The translations under genes were made by a program, and so were the position numbers. Shown here piece by piece: positions 55,193 through 64,000 of a stretch of DNA of 64,000 nt (within the stretch, counting starts at the first letter, position 1; each line of letters starts with the position of its first letter). Below the pieces are notes generated by a model. It worked only from the letters and a program-made list of their open reading frames with translations. It made no database searches and was not told the DNA's origin. Location of the stretch: assembly GCA_050486285.1 (NCBI GenBank), contig JBJHCZ010000011.1, positions 1 through 64,000 of the forward strand, read 5' to 3'. Source of the stretch: JAITWN01 sp050486285 (GTDB lineage Bacteria; Pseudomonadota; Gammaproteobacteria; SZUA-140).

Positions 55193-55612
55193 TCAATCGT
55201 CACCATTAACCCGGCCGCGCAGACGCTTCCTTTGACCCTGCCGGGTCTTTTTGTCGAGGCGGCGTTGGCGAGCGGCGGAGCCGGGGCGGGTCGGGATGCG
55301 CGCCTTGCGCACGGCGGCGACTGCCTGGATCAGTTCGCGCAGGCGGTCGAGCGCGGCCTCGCGGTTGCGCTCCTGGCTGCGGTGCTGCTGCGCCTTGATG
55401 ACGATGACGCCGTCCGCGGTGATGCGGCGGTCGGACTGTTTCAGCAGGCGCTGCTTGTAGAACTCCGGCAGCGACGAGGCGGCGATGTCGAAGCGCAGGT
55501 GGATCGCGCTCGCGACCTTGTTGACGTTCTGGCCGCCGGCGCCCTGCGCGCGGATCGCGCTGAGCTCGATCTCGTCGTCGGGGATCGCGACGGCGCGGGA
55601 GATGCGCAGCAT
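55193..55612 (-). CDS. arfB: Alternative ribosome-rescue factor ArfB (YaeJ-type peptidyl-tRNA hydrolase)
   Basis: 139 residues. The GGQ motif is in RAQGAGGQNVNKVASAIHLR (residues 21-40). The C-terminal basic tail (RIPTRPGSAARQRRLDKKTR) enters the mRNA channel in this family. It releases stalled peptidyl-tRNA on non-stop ribosomes. The open frame reaches further upstream, but family similarity begins at ATG 55612 (MLRISRAVAIPDDEIELSAI). It starts 1 nt after the stop of the substrate-binding-protein gene. Confidence 0.92.
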   Translation of the reverse strand: MLRISRAVAIPDDEIELSAIRAQGAGGQNVNKVASAIHLRFDIAASSLPEFYKQRLLKQSDRRITADGVIVIKAQQHRSQERNREAALDRLRELIQAVAAVRKARIPTRPGSAARQRRLDKKTRQGQRKRLRGRVNGDD

Positions 55613-55613
55613 G

Positions 55614-56504
55614 TCAGGCCGGCGGCGCGACGATCGCCGCTTCGAAGGGATGACGACGGGTGACGAGGCCGCTGTACGCGAACACGTCGAGGAGGTGTTC
55701 GTAATCCGCGCGCGGGATCGCCGGATCGCGGCCCCAGCAGCCGAGGCGCTGGTAGGCCGAGACGGTCGCCGCGAGTACCGCGGGCTCGATCGACGAGAAC
55801 CAGCCGGCCTCGCGAAGCAGCACGGCGATCTCCTGCGGATCGCCGTCGCGCGCCTGCGCGAGTCCGCGGCGATAGGCGCGCATGAAGGCCCGCGCGGCGT
55901 CGGTCGCCAGCCAGTCGCGGCGCGCGCACAGGCTGCTGAACGCGACCGGTCCGATCGCATCGCCGAGCGCGGCGACGACATGGCCGACGCCGTCGCGCTC
56001 GAGTTGCTGCGGCGCCGGCCCCTGCAGGTGGACGTAGTCGCCATGGCCCTCGCGAAACGCGCGCTCGATCGCATCGACGTCGCCGGCATTGACCGCGTCG
56101 ATGTCGTCGAGCGCGAGTCCGGCGCGATGCAGCGCGTAGCGGAACATCGCCAGCGGCTGGAAGAAGTGATCGACGAGGACGCGGCGGCCGCGCAACTTTT
56201 CCCAGCGAAAGTCCGGGTCCGCCTGGCGACCGACGAGGAAGAAGCCGTCCCGGCCGTTGATCTGCGCGAAATGCACGATGTCTATCGACTCATCGCGCTC
56301 GAGCGCCGCGAAACTCGTCGCGACCGCGGATTGCGCGACGTCGCAACTGCCGGCGGCGATACTGCCGGGCACGCTACGTTCCGGCGTCGCGACTGCGTAG
56401 CCGGGCTCGAGGCCTTCGGCGCGCAGATGCCCGCCCGCGATCGTCAGCAGCAGCGGACTGTAGAATGCCGAGTGGCGCAAGGCCATGATGTTGATGCGGT
56501 CCAT
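55614..56504 (-). CDS. NMT1/THI5-like substrate-binding protein without signal peptide
   Basis: 296 residues. INIMALRHSAFYSPLLLTIA, SIAAGSCDVAQSAVATSFAA and VLVDHFFQPLAMFRYALHRA fit the periplasmic-binding-protein-like II fold of the NMT1/SsuA group. There is no signal sequence and no ABC permease or ATPase adjacent. It may be cytoplasmic, either as a ligand-binding enzyme or as a sensor. It is translated next to arfB, an unusual partner. Ligand unknown. Confidence 0.7.
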   Translation of the reverse strand: MDRINIMALRHSAFYSPLLLTIAGGHLRAEGLEPGYAVATPERSVPGSIAAGSCDVAQSAVATSFAALERDESIDIVHFAQINGRDGFFLVGRQADPDFRWEKLRGRRVLVDHFFQPLAMFRYALHRAGLALDDIDAVNAGDVDAIERAFREGHGDYVHLQGPAPQQLERDGVGHVVAALGDAIGPVAFSSLCARRDWLATDAARAFMRAYRRGLAQARDGDPQEIAVLLREAGWFSSIEPAVLAATVSAYQRLGCWGRDPAIPRADYEHLLDVFAYSGLVTRRHPFEAAIVAPPA

Positions 56505-56549
56505 CCGTGCAATCTCCCGGGATCCATGCGGCGATCATCCACGCAAGTC

Positions 56550-56568
56550 ATTGATATAAGATATCAAT
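56550..56568. promoter_or_regulatory. 8-3-8 palindrome in divergent promoter region
   Basis: ATTGATAT-AAG-ATATCAAT lies between the divergent substrate-binding-protein gene (start 56504) and the slp gene (start 56661). It is a perfect inverted repeat in an AT-rich patch. It resembles FNR/CRP-type half-sites but the half-site spacing (N7 between TTGAT and ATCAA) is wrong for FNR. Confidence 0.45.
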
Positions 56569-56660
56569 CAATAACCTGCGGCGGCGCGCGCCCTGATTCC
56601 TTCATAACGGGATCGCGCGCCGGTGGCAACTAAATCGGCCGTTCAGCGTCTAAGGATAGT

Positions 56661-57242
56661 ATGAAGGACGGAGGGATACGACTGGGTCTGCTCCTGCTCG
56701 GCATGAGTGTGCTGGGCGCGTGCAGTATCGTCCCGAAGGAATTGCGCCAGGCGCCTAAGGACAATCCGGTGCTGGCAGAGGTGCGAGCCGACGCCGAACG
56801 GTATATCGGTCGCGAGGTCCGCTGGGGCGGCACGATCCTCGAGGTCGACAACGACCAGATCGAGACCCGGGTCGAGATCGTCGCCCGCGACCTGCTGCGC
56901 AGCGGGCGACCCGTCCTTGCCGATCGCAGCCAGGGGCGTTTCATCGCGGTCTTCGACGGCTTCGTCGATCCGGCCGTCTATGCCAAAGGCCGCGACATCA
57001 CGATCGGCGGCGTCATTGCCGGCATCGAGCCCGGCAAGATCGGCGAACACGACTATACCTGGCCGGTGATTCGCGTCCATCACCATTTCCTGTGGCCTCC
57101 GTACAGCGATCCACGCCGCGATTATCCCCCGCGTTATTATTATCACTACGACCCGTGGTACCCTTATTTTTATCCCCGTTCGCCGCGGCCGGTGATCATT
57201 CACCCGCCGCGAACGGAACGGCCACCGACGCTGACACGATGA
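56661..57242 (+). CDS. Slp-family outer-membrane lipoprotein with aromatic/His tail
   Basis: 193 residues. Lipoprotein signal with lipobox LGAC (Cys21). The Slp domain includes VRWGGTILEVDNDQIETRVE and GKIGEHDYTWPVI. A C-terminal tail rich in Tyr, Pro, His and Trp (RDYPPRYYYHYDPWYPYFYP) is not part of ordinary Slp and looks like a surface-interaction or metal-binding segment. The TGA overlaps the next slp start by 4 nt. Confidence 0.85.
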   Translation: MKDGGIRLGLLLLGMSVLGACSIVPKELRQAPKDNPVLAEVRADAERYIGREVRWGGTILEVDNDQIETRVEIVARDLLRSGRPVLADRSQGRFIAVFDGFVDPAVYAKGRDITIGGVIAGIEPGKIGEHDYTWPVIRVHHHFLWPPYSDPRRDYPPRYYYHYDPWYPYFYPRSPRPVIIHPPRTERPPTLTR

Positions 57243-57754
57243 ACCGCCCGTCACCGACATTCGTATCGAAGCTGATCCTGCCGCTGGTGCTGGCCGGCCT
57301 GCTCGCGGCCTGCGCGACCGGCCCCCGTTTCGACACCCGCGCCTACAGCCAGTCGCCGACGCCGGCCGAGGCCGCCGTCGATGCCGCATTGTGGCAGGGC
57401 GACCGGGTGCTGTGGGGCGGCATGATCCTGAACAGCGTGAATCAGGAGGACGGCACCGAGATCGAGGTACTCGCCTATCCGCTCGCGAGCGGACAGCGGC
57501 CCGATACGTCGCGACAGCCGATCGGCCGCTTCATCGTCCACGAAGGCCGCTATCTCGAAACCGTCGACTACGCGCAGGGACGCCTCGTCACCGTCGCCGG
57601 TCCCTTCACATCGACGCGCGACGGCCGCGTCGGCGATGCCCGCTTCACCTGGCCGCTGGTCGAGGCCGACGGCCTCCATCTGTGGCCGCGGGACGGCGGC
57701 GCGCGCCGCGATCCGCAATTCAGCATCGGCGTCGGCGTCCTGCTGGGACGCTGA
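57239..57754 (+). CDS. Second Slp-family lipoprotein
   Basis: 171 residues. Signal with lipobox LAAC (Cys26). The domain shows DRVLWGGMILNSVNQEDGTE, YLETVDYAQGRLVTVAG and ARFTWPLVEADGLHLWP. The same WGG motif and fold as the gene upstream indicates a tandem duplication with strong divergence. It lacks the aromatic tail. An outer-membrane lipoprotein linked to starvation or stress in enterobacteria; the role here is unknown. Confidence 0.85.
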   Translation: MNRPSPTFVSKLILPLVLAGLLAACATGPRFDTRAYSQSPTPAEAAVDAALWQGDRVLWGGMILNSVNQEDGTEIEVLAYPLASGQRPDTSRQPIGRFIVHEGRYLETVDYAQGRLVTVAGPFTSTRDGRVGDARFTWPLVEADGLHLWPRDGGARRDPQFSIGVGVLLGR

Positions 57755-57880
57755 ACCCGGGCCTCCGCCGTGGCTGCGACCACCTGACGCAGGCTGCGGG
57801 GTGGAAAGGCCCGATCGGCTGCGTCACAATGTCATGGCGATTATTCCTACTTCCGCCGACATTTCTGCAAGGAGACCCGC

Positions 57881-58246
57881 ATGTCCCCGAGAACCGCTTC
57901 GTTCATCCTCATCGCCGGCCTCGCGCTCGCCGCCTGGCCGCTGACGGCCCTGTCCCACGTCCACCTCGACCGCTCGGAACCGGCCAAGGACGCCGTGGTC
58001 GGCGAGGCACCCAAGGCCGTCAAGCTGTGGTTTTCCGGCCGCATCGAGCCCGACTTCAGCCAGATCACCGTAACCGCCGCCGACGGCACCCAGGTCGATA
58101 AGGGCGATTCGAGCGCGAGCAGCAACCGCCGTGAGCTCAGCGTCACCCTCGACGACCTCGGCCCCGGCAAGTACCAGGTCAACTGGAACGTCGTCGCGCG
58201 CGACGGGCACCGGATCCGCGGCGACTTCAGCTTCACCGTCGAATAG
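57881..58246 (+). CDS. copC: CopC-domain periplasmic copper protein (YobA type)
   Basis: 121 residues. Signal peptide ends about at LTALS; the mature protein begins HVHLDRSEPAKDAVV with the N-terminal His typical of CopC copper sites. It ends in HRIRGDFSFTVE. It binds copper in the periplasm. The copD gene starts 6 nt later. Confidence 0.87.
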   Translation: MSPRTASFILIAGLALAAWPLTALSHVHLDRSEPAKDAVVGEAPKAVKLWFSGRIEPDFSQITVTAADGTQVDKGDSSASSNRRELSVTLDDLGPGKYQVNWNVVARDGHRIRGDFSFTVE

Positions 58247-58252
58247 GACCGC

Positions 58253-59251
58253 TTGAGCGCCGACCCGACAGCGACCGTCATTGCCGTCCTCGACCGGGCG
58301 GCGCTCGCTGTGTTGATCGGTTTGTGCGCATCGTGGCTCTATCTCGCGACCCGCCGCACCGCCGACACCTTCGACGAGGCGCCGGGGGTCGGCCTGCTGC
58401 TCGGCCTGTCCCTGCTGACGCTCGCCCTCACCAGCAGCGCCGACCTCGTCGTGCGCGCGGCGACGCTGGCCGATGTCGGCCTGACCGAGGCCTTCGGCTT
58501 CGTACCGAGGGTCCTGACCGGCAGCGCCTATGGTGAATCCTGGCTGTTGCGCAGCGCGGCGCTGATCGTCATCGCCGCGCTGTGGTGGTGGCGCCGCCGG
58601 CCTCCGCTCGCGGGCATGCGCGGGCTCGCCGCTGCCGGCGCACTGCTGATTGCGTTTGCGATCAGCAGCAGCGGGCACGCCGCCGAGGATGGCAGCCTGA
58701 CGCCGCTGAACTTCATCAATACGCTGCATATCGTCGCGGGCTGTGTCTGGGGCGGCACCGTCGTCGTCTATGCGCTGACGGTGCTGCCGCAACTGCGTCG
58801 CCGGCATGCCGCCGCGGAGATCGCCGAGACCGCGGTGCGGCTGTCGACCCTCGCCGGCGCCGCCCTCGCGGTCGTGCTCGCGACCGGGCTCTGGCATGCC
58901 TGGGTACAGATTGAAACCCTGCGGGGACTGTTTGCGACCGAATATGGCTGGATCCTGCTCCTGAAACTTTCCTTTGTTGCGATCATGATGGGCATCGGCG
59001 CCTTGAACCGCTTCTTCGTCGTGCCCTCGATCGAGGCCTGGGCGCAACCGCCGCGACTGTCGGAGCATGCCGATGGCCCGCCGCAGTTGTTCCTGACCCG
59101 GCTGCGCATCGACGTCGCGATCTTCGCGGCGATCCTCGCCTGCGCCGCGACGCTCGGCAACACGACCCCGGCCCGGCATGCGCTCGACGAGGCGGCGGGC
59201 CTCGCACCGGTCCCGGCGCAGGCCGTCGGCGCCGATCGGGCAGAGGCCTGA
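58253..59251 (+). CDS. copD: CopD-family copper-resistance membrane protein
   Basis: 332 residues with about eight membrane segments and conserved histidines in NTLHIVAGCVWGGTVVV and ATGLWHAWVQ. TTG 58253 is the likely start (SADPTATVIAVLDRAAL). It may import or handle copper with CopC. The msrAB gene starts 2 nt after its stop, so all three are probably cotranscribed. Confidence 0.85.
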   Translation: MSADPTATVIAVLDRAALAVLIGLCASWLYLATRRTADTFDEAPGVGLLLGLSLLTLALTSSADLVVRAATLADVGLTEAFGFVPRVLTGSAYGESWLLRSAALIVIAALWWWRRRPPLAGMRGLAAAGALLIAFAISSSGHAAEDGSLTPLNFINTLHIVAGCVWGGTVVVYALTVLPQLRRRHAAAEIAETAVRLSTLAGAALAVVLATGLWHAWVQIETLRGLFATEYGWILLLKLSFVAIMMGIGALNRFFVVPSIEAWAQPPRLSEHADGPPQLFLTRLRIDVAIFAAILACAATLGNTTPARHALDEAAGLAPVPAQAVGADRAEA

Positions 59252-59253
59252 CC

Positions 59254-60366
59254 ATGCGCGGACCCGCCTTCTTCGGCATGATGCTGCTGCTCCTGATCGC
59301 GACGGCTTACTGGCTCGACAGCGTCAGCGCGGACGACGGCGGCGCCCGCGAACTCCACGGCGCGACCTTCGCCGGCGGCTGCTTCTGGTGCGTCGAGGCC
59401 GATTTCGACAAGGTGCCGGGCGTCATCGAGACGATCTCCGGCTATATGGGCGGGCTCGCCGCGAACCCGACCTACGACCAGGTCTCGAGCGGGCTCGGCG
59501 GTCACCTCGAGGTCGTGCGCGTGCGCTACGATCCGCAGGTCGTCAGTTACGAAGGCCTGCTCGCGGCCTTCTGGCGCATGATCGATCCGACCGATGCCGG
59601 CGGTCAGTTCGTCGATCGCGGCCCGCAATATGCGAGCGCGATCTTCTATCACGACGAAACCCAGCGCGCGCTCGCCGAGCGCTCGCGCGACGCGCTGGCC
59701 GCGAGCGGTCGCTTCGAGGCCCCGATCGTCACCGCGATACGCCCGGCGGAGACCTTCTGGCGTGCCGAGGACTATCACCAGGACTTCCATAACCGCAGCA
59801 AGGTCCGCTACACCTTCTACCGCCACCGCTCCGGACGCGACCAGTACCTGAAAAAGACCTGGGGCACGGACCTCGCGGTCGATGTCGCCCGCTATGCGGC
59901 CGGCGAGACCCGCCGCTGGCAACGACCGCCGGACTCCGAGCTGCGCCGGAGTCTGACGCCGTTGCAGTTCGAGGTGACCCAGCGTCACGGCACGGAACCG
60001 CCGTGGGAAAACGAGTACTGGGACGAGAAACGCGACGGCATCTACGTCGACATCGTCAGCGGGGAACCGCTGTTCTCGTCGATCGACAAGTACGATTCCG
60101 GGACCGGCTGGCCGAGCTTCACCCGCCCGCTCGAAGCGGACCATATCGTCAGGCGGCTCGACTTCCGCGCGATCCTGCCCCGCACGGAGGTGCGCAGCCG
60201 CCATGCCGATTCTCACCTCGGCCACGTCTTCCGGGACGGCCCGGCGCCGACCGGCCTGCGCTATTGCATCAACTCGGCGGCGCTGCGCTTCATACCGCGC
60301 GAGGACCTCGAACGGGAGGGCTACGGCCAGTACCTGCCGCTGTTCGCCGGGCGGGAGGTCCTGTAG
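59254..60366 (+). CDS. msrAB: Fused peptide-methionine sulfoxide reductase MsrA/MsrB, exported
   Basis: 370 residues. An N-terminal hydrophobic signal or anchor (GMMLLLLIATAYWL) is followed by MsrA with active-site Cys in GGCFWCVEADFDKVPGV and YHQDF, and by MsrB with HLGHVFRDGPAPTGLRYCIN (catalytic Cys). One of the MsrB zinc cysteine pairs is not visible. It repairs both S and R forms of oxidised methionine, probably in the periplasm or membrane-anchored. It follows copCD, and copper-generated oxidants fit that context. Confidence 0.92.
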   Translation: MRGPAFFGMMLLLLIATAYWLDSVSADDGGARELHGATFAGGCFWCVEADFDKVPGVIETISGYMGGLAANPTYDQVSSGLGGHLEVVRVRYDPQVVSYEGLLAAFWRMIDPTDAGGQFVDRGPQYASAIFYHDETQRALAERSRDALAASGRFEAPIVTAIRPAETFWRAEDYHQDFHNRSKVRYTFYRHRSGRDQYLKKTWGTDLAVDVARYAAGETRRWQRPPDSELRRSLTPLQFEVTQRHGTEPPWENEYWDEKRDGIYVDIVSGEPLFSSIDKYDSGTGWPSFTRPLEADHIVRRLDFRAILPRTEVRSRHADSHLGHVFRDGPAPTGLRYCINSAALRFIPREDLEREGYGQYLPLFAGREVL

Positions 60367-60447
60367 CGGGATGACATTGCGCGCACGACTGCATTAGAAT
60401 CAGTGACAACAGGGTACCTGCCGTACTATCTGAGGAGTCAGCGCGCC

Positions 60448-60930
60448 ATGAGCAACCGACCGGACTACAAGATGATCTGCGGATCCTCGCTCGGCACCGA
60501 GCTCGAGGAGGAGGAATGCAAGGTCCTCGCCGGGGTCATGAAGGTCCAGCGCCTCGAGGACGGCGAGATGCTGGTCCGCGAGGGTGTCGATGACAACACC
60601 CTGTTCGTGCTGACCGAGGGCAAGCTCGCGGTCGTCGGCACCGTGCTCGGCCAGGAGCTGACCGTCTACACGATGAGCCCCGGCGAGGCCGCCGGCACCC
60701 GCGCCTTCGTCGATCGTACCCCGCGCAAGGCGACGCTGCGCGCGATCGGCAAGGCGACCGTTTGCACGCTCGAGCCGGAAGACTTCGAGGCCCTGCTCGA
60801 GACCCATCCGAAGATCGTCTACAAGGTCATGCGCGCGCTGTTCCGCATCACGCACACGAACCTGATGCGCATGAATCTCGAGAGCCAGGAGTTGGTCAAC
60901 TACGTGTCGAAGGTCAGGGGCCGCTACTAG
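60448..60930 (+). CDS. Cyclic-nucleotide-binding (CNB) domain protein
   Basis: 160 residues, a single CNB domain with the phosphate-binding-cassette-like stretch SPGEAAGTRAFVDRTPRKATL. No DNA-binding helix-turn-helix follows, so it is not a CRP-type activator. The start ATG 60448 has GAGGAG 10 nt upstream; the frame extends to 60403 without family similarity. Ligand and effector are unknown. The palindromic repeat begins 8 bp after the stop. Confidence 0.8.
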   Translation: MSNRPDYKMICGSSLGTELEEEECKVLAGVMKVQRLEDGEMLVREGVDDNTLFVLTEGKLAVVGTVLGQELTVYTMSPGEAAGTRAFVDRTPRKATLRAIGKATVCTLEPEDFEALLETHPKIVYKVMRALFRITHTNLMRMNLESQELVNYVSKVRGRY

Positions 60931-60938
60931 CCGACTAT

Positions 60939-61011
60939 GGGGTCAGAGTCGTTTGATCGAGATTGCATCAGTCGGATTTGATGATCCCGGTGATCAAACG
61001 ACTCTGACCCC
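60939..61011. repeat. Palindromic repeat, family of three (copy 3)
   Basis: GGGGTCAGAGTCGTTTGATC at the left and GATCAAACGACTCTGACCCC at the right form a perfect inverted pair of 20 bp around a 33-bp middle. It lies between convergent genes (CNB protein and GGDEF protein), a position suited to a bidirectional terminator. Confidence 0.85.
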
Positions 61012-61019
61012 CGCGATAG

Positions 61020-62117
61020 CTAGTCCGCGCGGATGATGAGGTTCCGGCCGCCGGACATGGCCTGGTACAGGGCCTGATCGGCGCGGGCGATCAGCGTCTC
61101 GCTATCGAAGCCCGCCAGCACGCCGTCCTCCGGCGCGTTCAGCGTCGCGACCCCGATCGACGCCGTGACCCGCAGTATCTCGCCGTCACCCCCGCCGAAT
61201 GCGTGCGTCTCGATCGCCGCGCGCATGCGTTCGGCGACCTCGAGCGCCCTGTCCCGCCCGGTATGGACGAGCAAGGCCGCGAATTCCTCCCCGCCGTAGC
61301 GTGACAGCACATCGCTGCGACGCAGTTGCGCGCGGCACAGCGCGGCGATCTCGCGCAGCACGTCGTCTCCGGTCTGGTGTCCCCGGGTGTCGTTGATGCG
61401 CTTGAAGTGATCGACATCGATCAGCAGACAGCTGAGCGGTTCGCGGCTGCGCAACGAGTGGCCGACCTCTTCGTTGAGACGCTGGTCGAAATAGCGCCGG
61501 TTATTGACCGCCGTCAGCGTGTCGGTCAGGCCGAGGCGCTTGATCCGTTCGAGGTTGATCGCGTTCTCGAGGCAGATCGCGACGACTGCGGCGAGGTGTT
61601 CGAGAAAATCGCTGCGAATGCCGCGCTCGGCGAAACGCTCGGGCGCGAAACTGCCGATGTTGAGACTGCCGATCAGCTTGCCGTGGCGCACCAGCGGCAG
61701 CAGCGCAACGCTGGCCGGCGGCTTCGCGACCTTCGGGAACAGCAAGGCATGCGCCCTCGCCCGGTACGGCCCGAGCAGCGGGAACAGGGAGACCGGATAC
61801 AGCGCGCCGAGATCCTCGCGCTCGCGCGCGAAGATCAGCCCGGGATGCGCGGCAGGGTCGATGCCCTCCTCCTCCAGCGCGCGCTGGATCTCGTATTCGG
61901 CGTCGTGCAGCCACAAGGTCACCAGATCCCAGTCGAAGGCGCGGCGATCCGGATTGACGACCGCCTCGATCAACTCGACCAGCGAGTTCAGGCCGATCAG
62001 GCGCAGCTCCCAGGACTTGAAACGGCGCATCTTGCGCTCGTTGTGCCGGGCCTGTTCGAGCAGGTCTTCCAGGCGCTGTCGCAGCAGCCTGTTTTCCGTC
62101 CGACCTTCCTCTGTCAT
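61020..62117 (-). CDS. Diguanylate cyclase (GAF-like sensor plus GGDEF)
   Basis: 365 residues. An N-terminal coiled coil and a DUF484/GAF-like sensor (~20-185) precede a GGDEF domain with an intact active site RYGGEEFAALL near residue 272. No transmembrane segment. It synthesises c-di-GMP. The first codons overlap the 3' end of the NUDIX gene by 4 nt. It is the last gene of the ygiQ-HIT-NUDIX-GGDEF operon. Confidence 0.88.
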   Translation of the reverse strand: MTEEGRTENRLLRQRLEDLLEQARHNERKMRRFKSWELRLIGLNSLVELIEAVVNPDRRAFDWDLVTLWLHDAEYEIQRALEEEGIDPAAHPGLIFAREREDLGALYPVSLFPLLGPYRARAHALLFPKVAKPPASVALLPLVRHGKLIGSLNIGSFAPERFAERGIRSDFLEHLAAVVAICLENAINLERIKRLGLTDTLTAVNNRRYFDQRLNEEVGHSLRSREPLSCLLIDVDHFKRINDTRGHQTGDDVLREIAALCRAQLRRSDVLSRYGGEEFAALLVHTGRDRALEVAERMRAAIETHAFGGGDGEILRVTASIGVATLNAPEDGVLAGFDSETLIARADQALYQAMSGGRNLIIRAD

Positions 62118-62680
62118 GCCTCCTGGATCCCGTGTCGGTGCGCGGCAAGGAAATCCGCGGTCTTTCTCGCCATCCGGGCGACCGATTCGTCGGCTTCACC
62201 GCCGATGATATCGCCGAGGGGAACCCACGCCAAATCGATCGATTCCTCGCCGGCCGCGAATAGGCTGTGACCGGCGCGGATCAGGAAACGGAAATCGTAG
62301 TGGTAATGCGCCGGCTCCGACTTGCGCGCCGGGATCAGATGGACATCGATGTCGAACAGCGCATCGCTGACCAGCGCCAGCCGATCGATGCCGCTTTCCT
62401 CAAGCGCCTCGCGCAGCGCCGCCTGCTGGATCGTGGCGTCGTCCTCGACATGGCCGCCGGGCTGCAACCAGCGATCGAGCTTGCGGTGATGCGTCAGCAG
62501 CGTCGCGTGCAGGTCCGGCGACAATACCCAGGCCGACGCAGTGACATGCCCCTCCGGCGTTGCGCGGCTGGCGCAGGCCGGCGTGCGGCGGACGAAGGCC
62601 AGCGCATGCTCGAGGTGGCCGGTCTCGGTGCCGTCGAAAGGGTCATGTCCCTCGAGCAGTTCGATCAACTGTCGCTGCAT
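62114..62680 (-). CDS. NUDIX hydrolase with modified Nudix box
   Basis: 188 residues from ATG 62680. The box reads GGHVEDDATIQQAALREALE followed by ESGI: the REuxEExGu core is intact, but the Glu expected six residues after the first Gly (position 8 of this string) is Ala. The core glutamates that bind metal remain, so activity is still likely, with an unknown nucleoside-diphosphate substrate. The gene overlaps the HIT gene by 16 nt. Confidence 0.85.
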   Translation of the reverse strand: MQRQLIELLEGHDPFDGTETGHLEHALAFVRRTPACASRATPEGHVTASAWVLSPDLHATLLTHHRKLDRWLQPGGHVEDDATIQQAALREALEESGIDRLALVSDALFDIDVHLIPARKSEPAHYHYDFRFLIRAGHSLFAAGEESIDLAWVPLGDIIGGEADESVARMARKTADFLAAHRHGIQEA

Positions 62681-63091
62681 GCCAGCTCCGCCCCGGATTC
62701 GGCGAGCGCCGCCGCCAGTTTTGCGATGACTTCGCGGCGTTCCGCAGCGGCATAGGGCTGCGCGGGCAGCCTCCCCCACACCGGCGCGGGCCAGGCGGGA
62801 TCGCCGCGATGGCGCACGATGTGATGCACATGGAGTTGGGGCACGATATTGCCGAGTGCTGCGATGTTGAGCTTGTCCGGGCGGAAGGCGCGCGCCAGAC
62901 CCTGCGCCAGTCGCGAGGATTCGCGCATCAGCTGTTGCTGGTCCTGTTCGGCGAGTTCATGGATCTCGCGGATCGCGGCGCGATCGGGCACGAGGATGAA
63001 CCACGGCCAGCGGGCGTCGTTCATCAGCCGCAGCAGGCAGAGGTCGAAGCGTCCGACCGCGATGGTATCGGCGGCGAGGCGCGGGTCGAGA

Positions 63092-63099
<8 letters not shown>
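62665..63099 (-). CDS. HIT-family protein (histidine-triad hydrolase)
   Basis: 144 residues. The triad is in VPQLHVHHIVRHRGDPAWPA (truncated), typical of a bacterial HIT subfamily resembling Ap4A hydrolases. LNIAALGNIVPQLH precedes the triad. The GTG/ATG at 63099 overlaps the 3' end of ygiQ by 8 nt. It hydrolyses a nucleotide phosphoester; the natural substrate is unknown. Confidence 0.88.

Positions 63100-64000
<901 letters not shown>

Noticed and set aside
56550..56568. FNR site
   Set aside because: The half-sites TTGAT and ATCAA are separated by 7 bp; FNR needs 4.

Overview
The window is GC-rich chromosomal DNA from a gammaproteobacterium. The support is gene content rather than a database hit: sucAB-lpd-sucCD in one block, a Zur/ZnuABC locus, tamAB, hslR, yeaG/yeaH/ycgB homologues, a polyphosphate:AMP phosphotransferase, paired Slp lipoproteins and a fused MsrAB. 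I cannot name the genus.

Layout. 1-1.5 kb is accessory DNA: the right end of an IS3-family element inserted in a Fic gene remnant, an intact Fic gene with tandem operator-like repeats, and a tRNA/tmRNA-3'-end-like stretch followed by a terminator. 1.7-4.4 kb is a chromate-type operon (ChrB N-domain regulator, MFS, TauE/SafE). 4.5-5.9 kb holds divergent hslR and a hexose-6-phosphate mutarotase gene. 5.9-7.6 kb is arsJ enclosed by two directly repeated ~242-bp elements that also supply both ends of its reading frame. 7.6-11.9 kb is a zinc operon with a Zur box, a His-rich outer-membrane barrel gene, znuA, znuC, znuB and zur. 12-18.3 kb holds a K+/H+ antiporter, a small protein, tRNA-Arg(CCT), an AT-rich patch with DnaA-box-like sites, an aldolase/dehydrogenase fusion and a lone FlhG/MinD-like ATPase. 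18.4-27.4 kb (minus strand) is the 2-oxoglutarate dehydrogenase/succinyl-CoA synthetase block and a TPR protein.

27.8-32.6 kb is the PrkA-YeaH-SpoVR stress operon behind a near-consensus sigma-54 promoter. 32.7-40.6 kb is tamA-tamB, then an overlapping pair coding for a sucrose-phosphatase-like HAD enzyme and an unusual flavodoxin/UbiA fusion. 40.6-49.9 kb holds a REC-PAS-GAF-GGDEF-EAL protein, a DUF1289 protein, Uup, a SprT-like/MscS/Pap operon and a SET-domain protein. 50-55.6 kb holds an MFS gene, typA, rhlE and arfB. 55.6-60.9 kb holds an orphan substrate-binding protein, two Slp lipoproteins, CopC-CopD-MsrAB and a cyclic-nucleotide-binding protein. The window closes with a tightly overlapped minus-strand operon: ygiQ (partial), HIT, NUDIX, GGDEF.

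Three families of intergenic repeats stand out. One is the ~242-bp pair around arsJ. One is a three-copy ~73-bp palindrome, one copy of which sits inside the TCA operon. The third, which I find most striking, is a two-copy nested hairpin: a nearly identical 53-bp core is enclosed in each copy by perfect 28-29-bp inverted arms and then by perfect outer inverted arms, yet neither arm pair shares sequence between the two loci. I know of no standard feature type that explains this.
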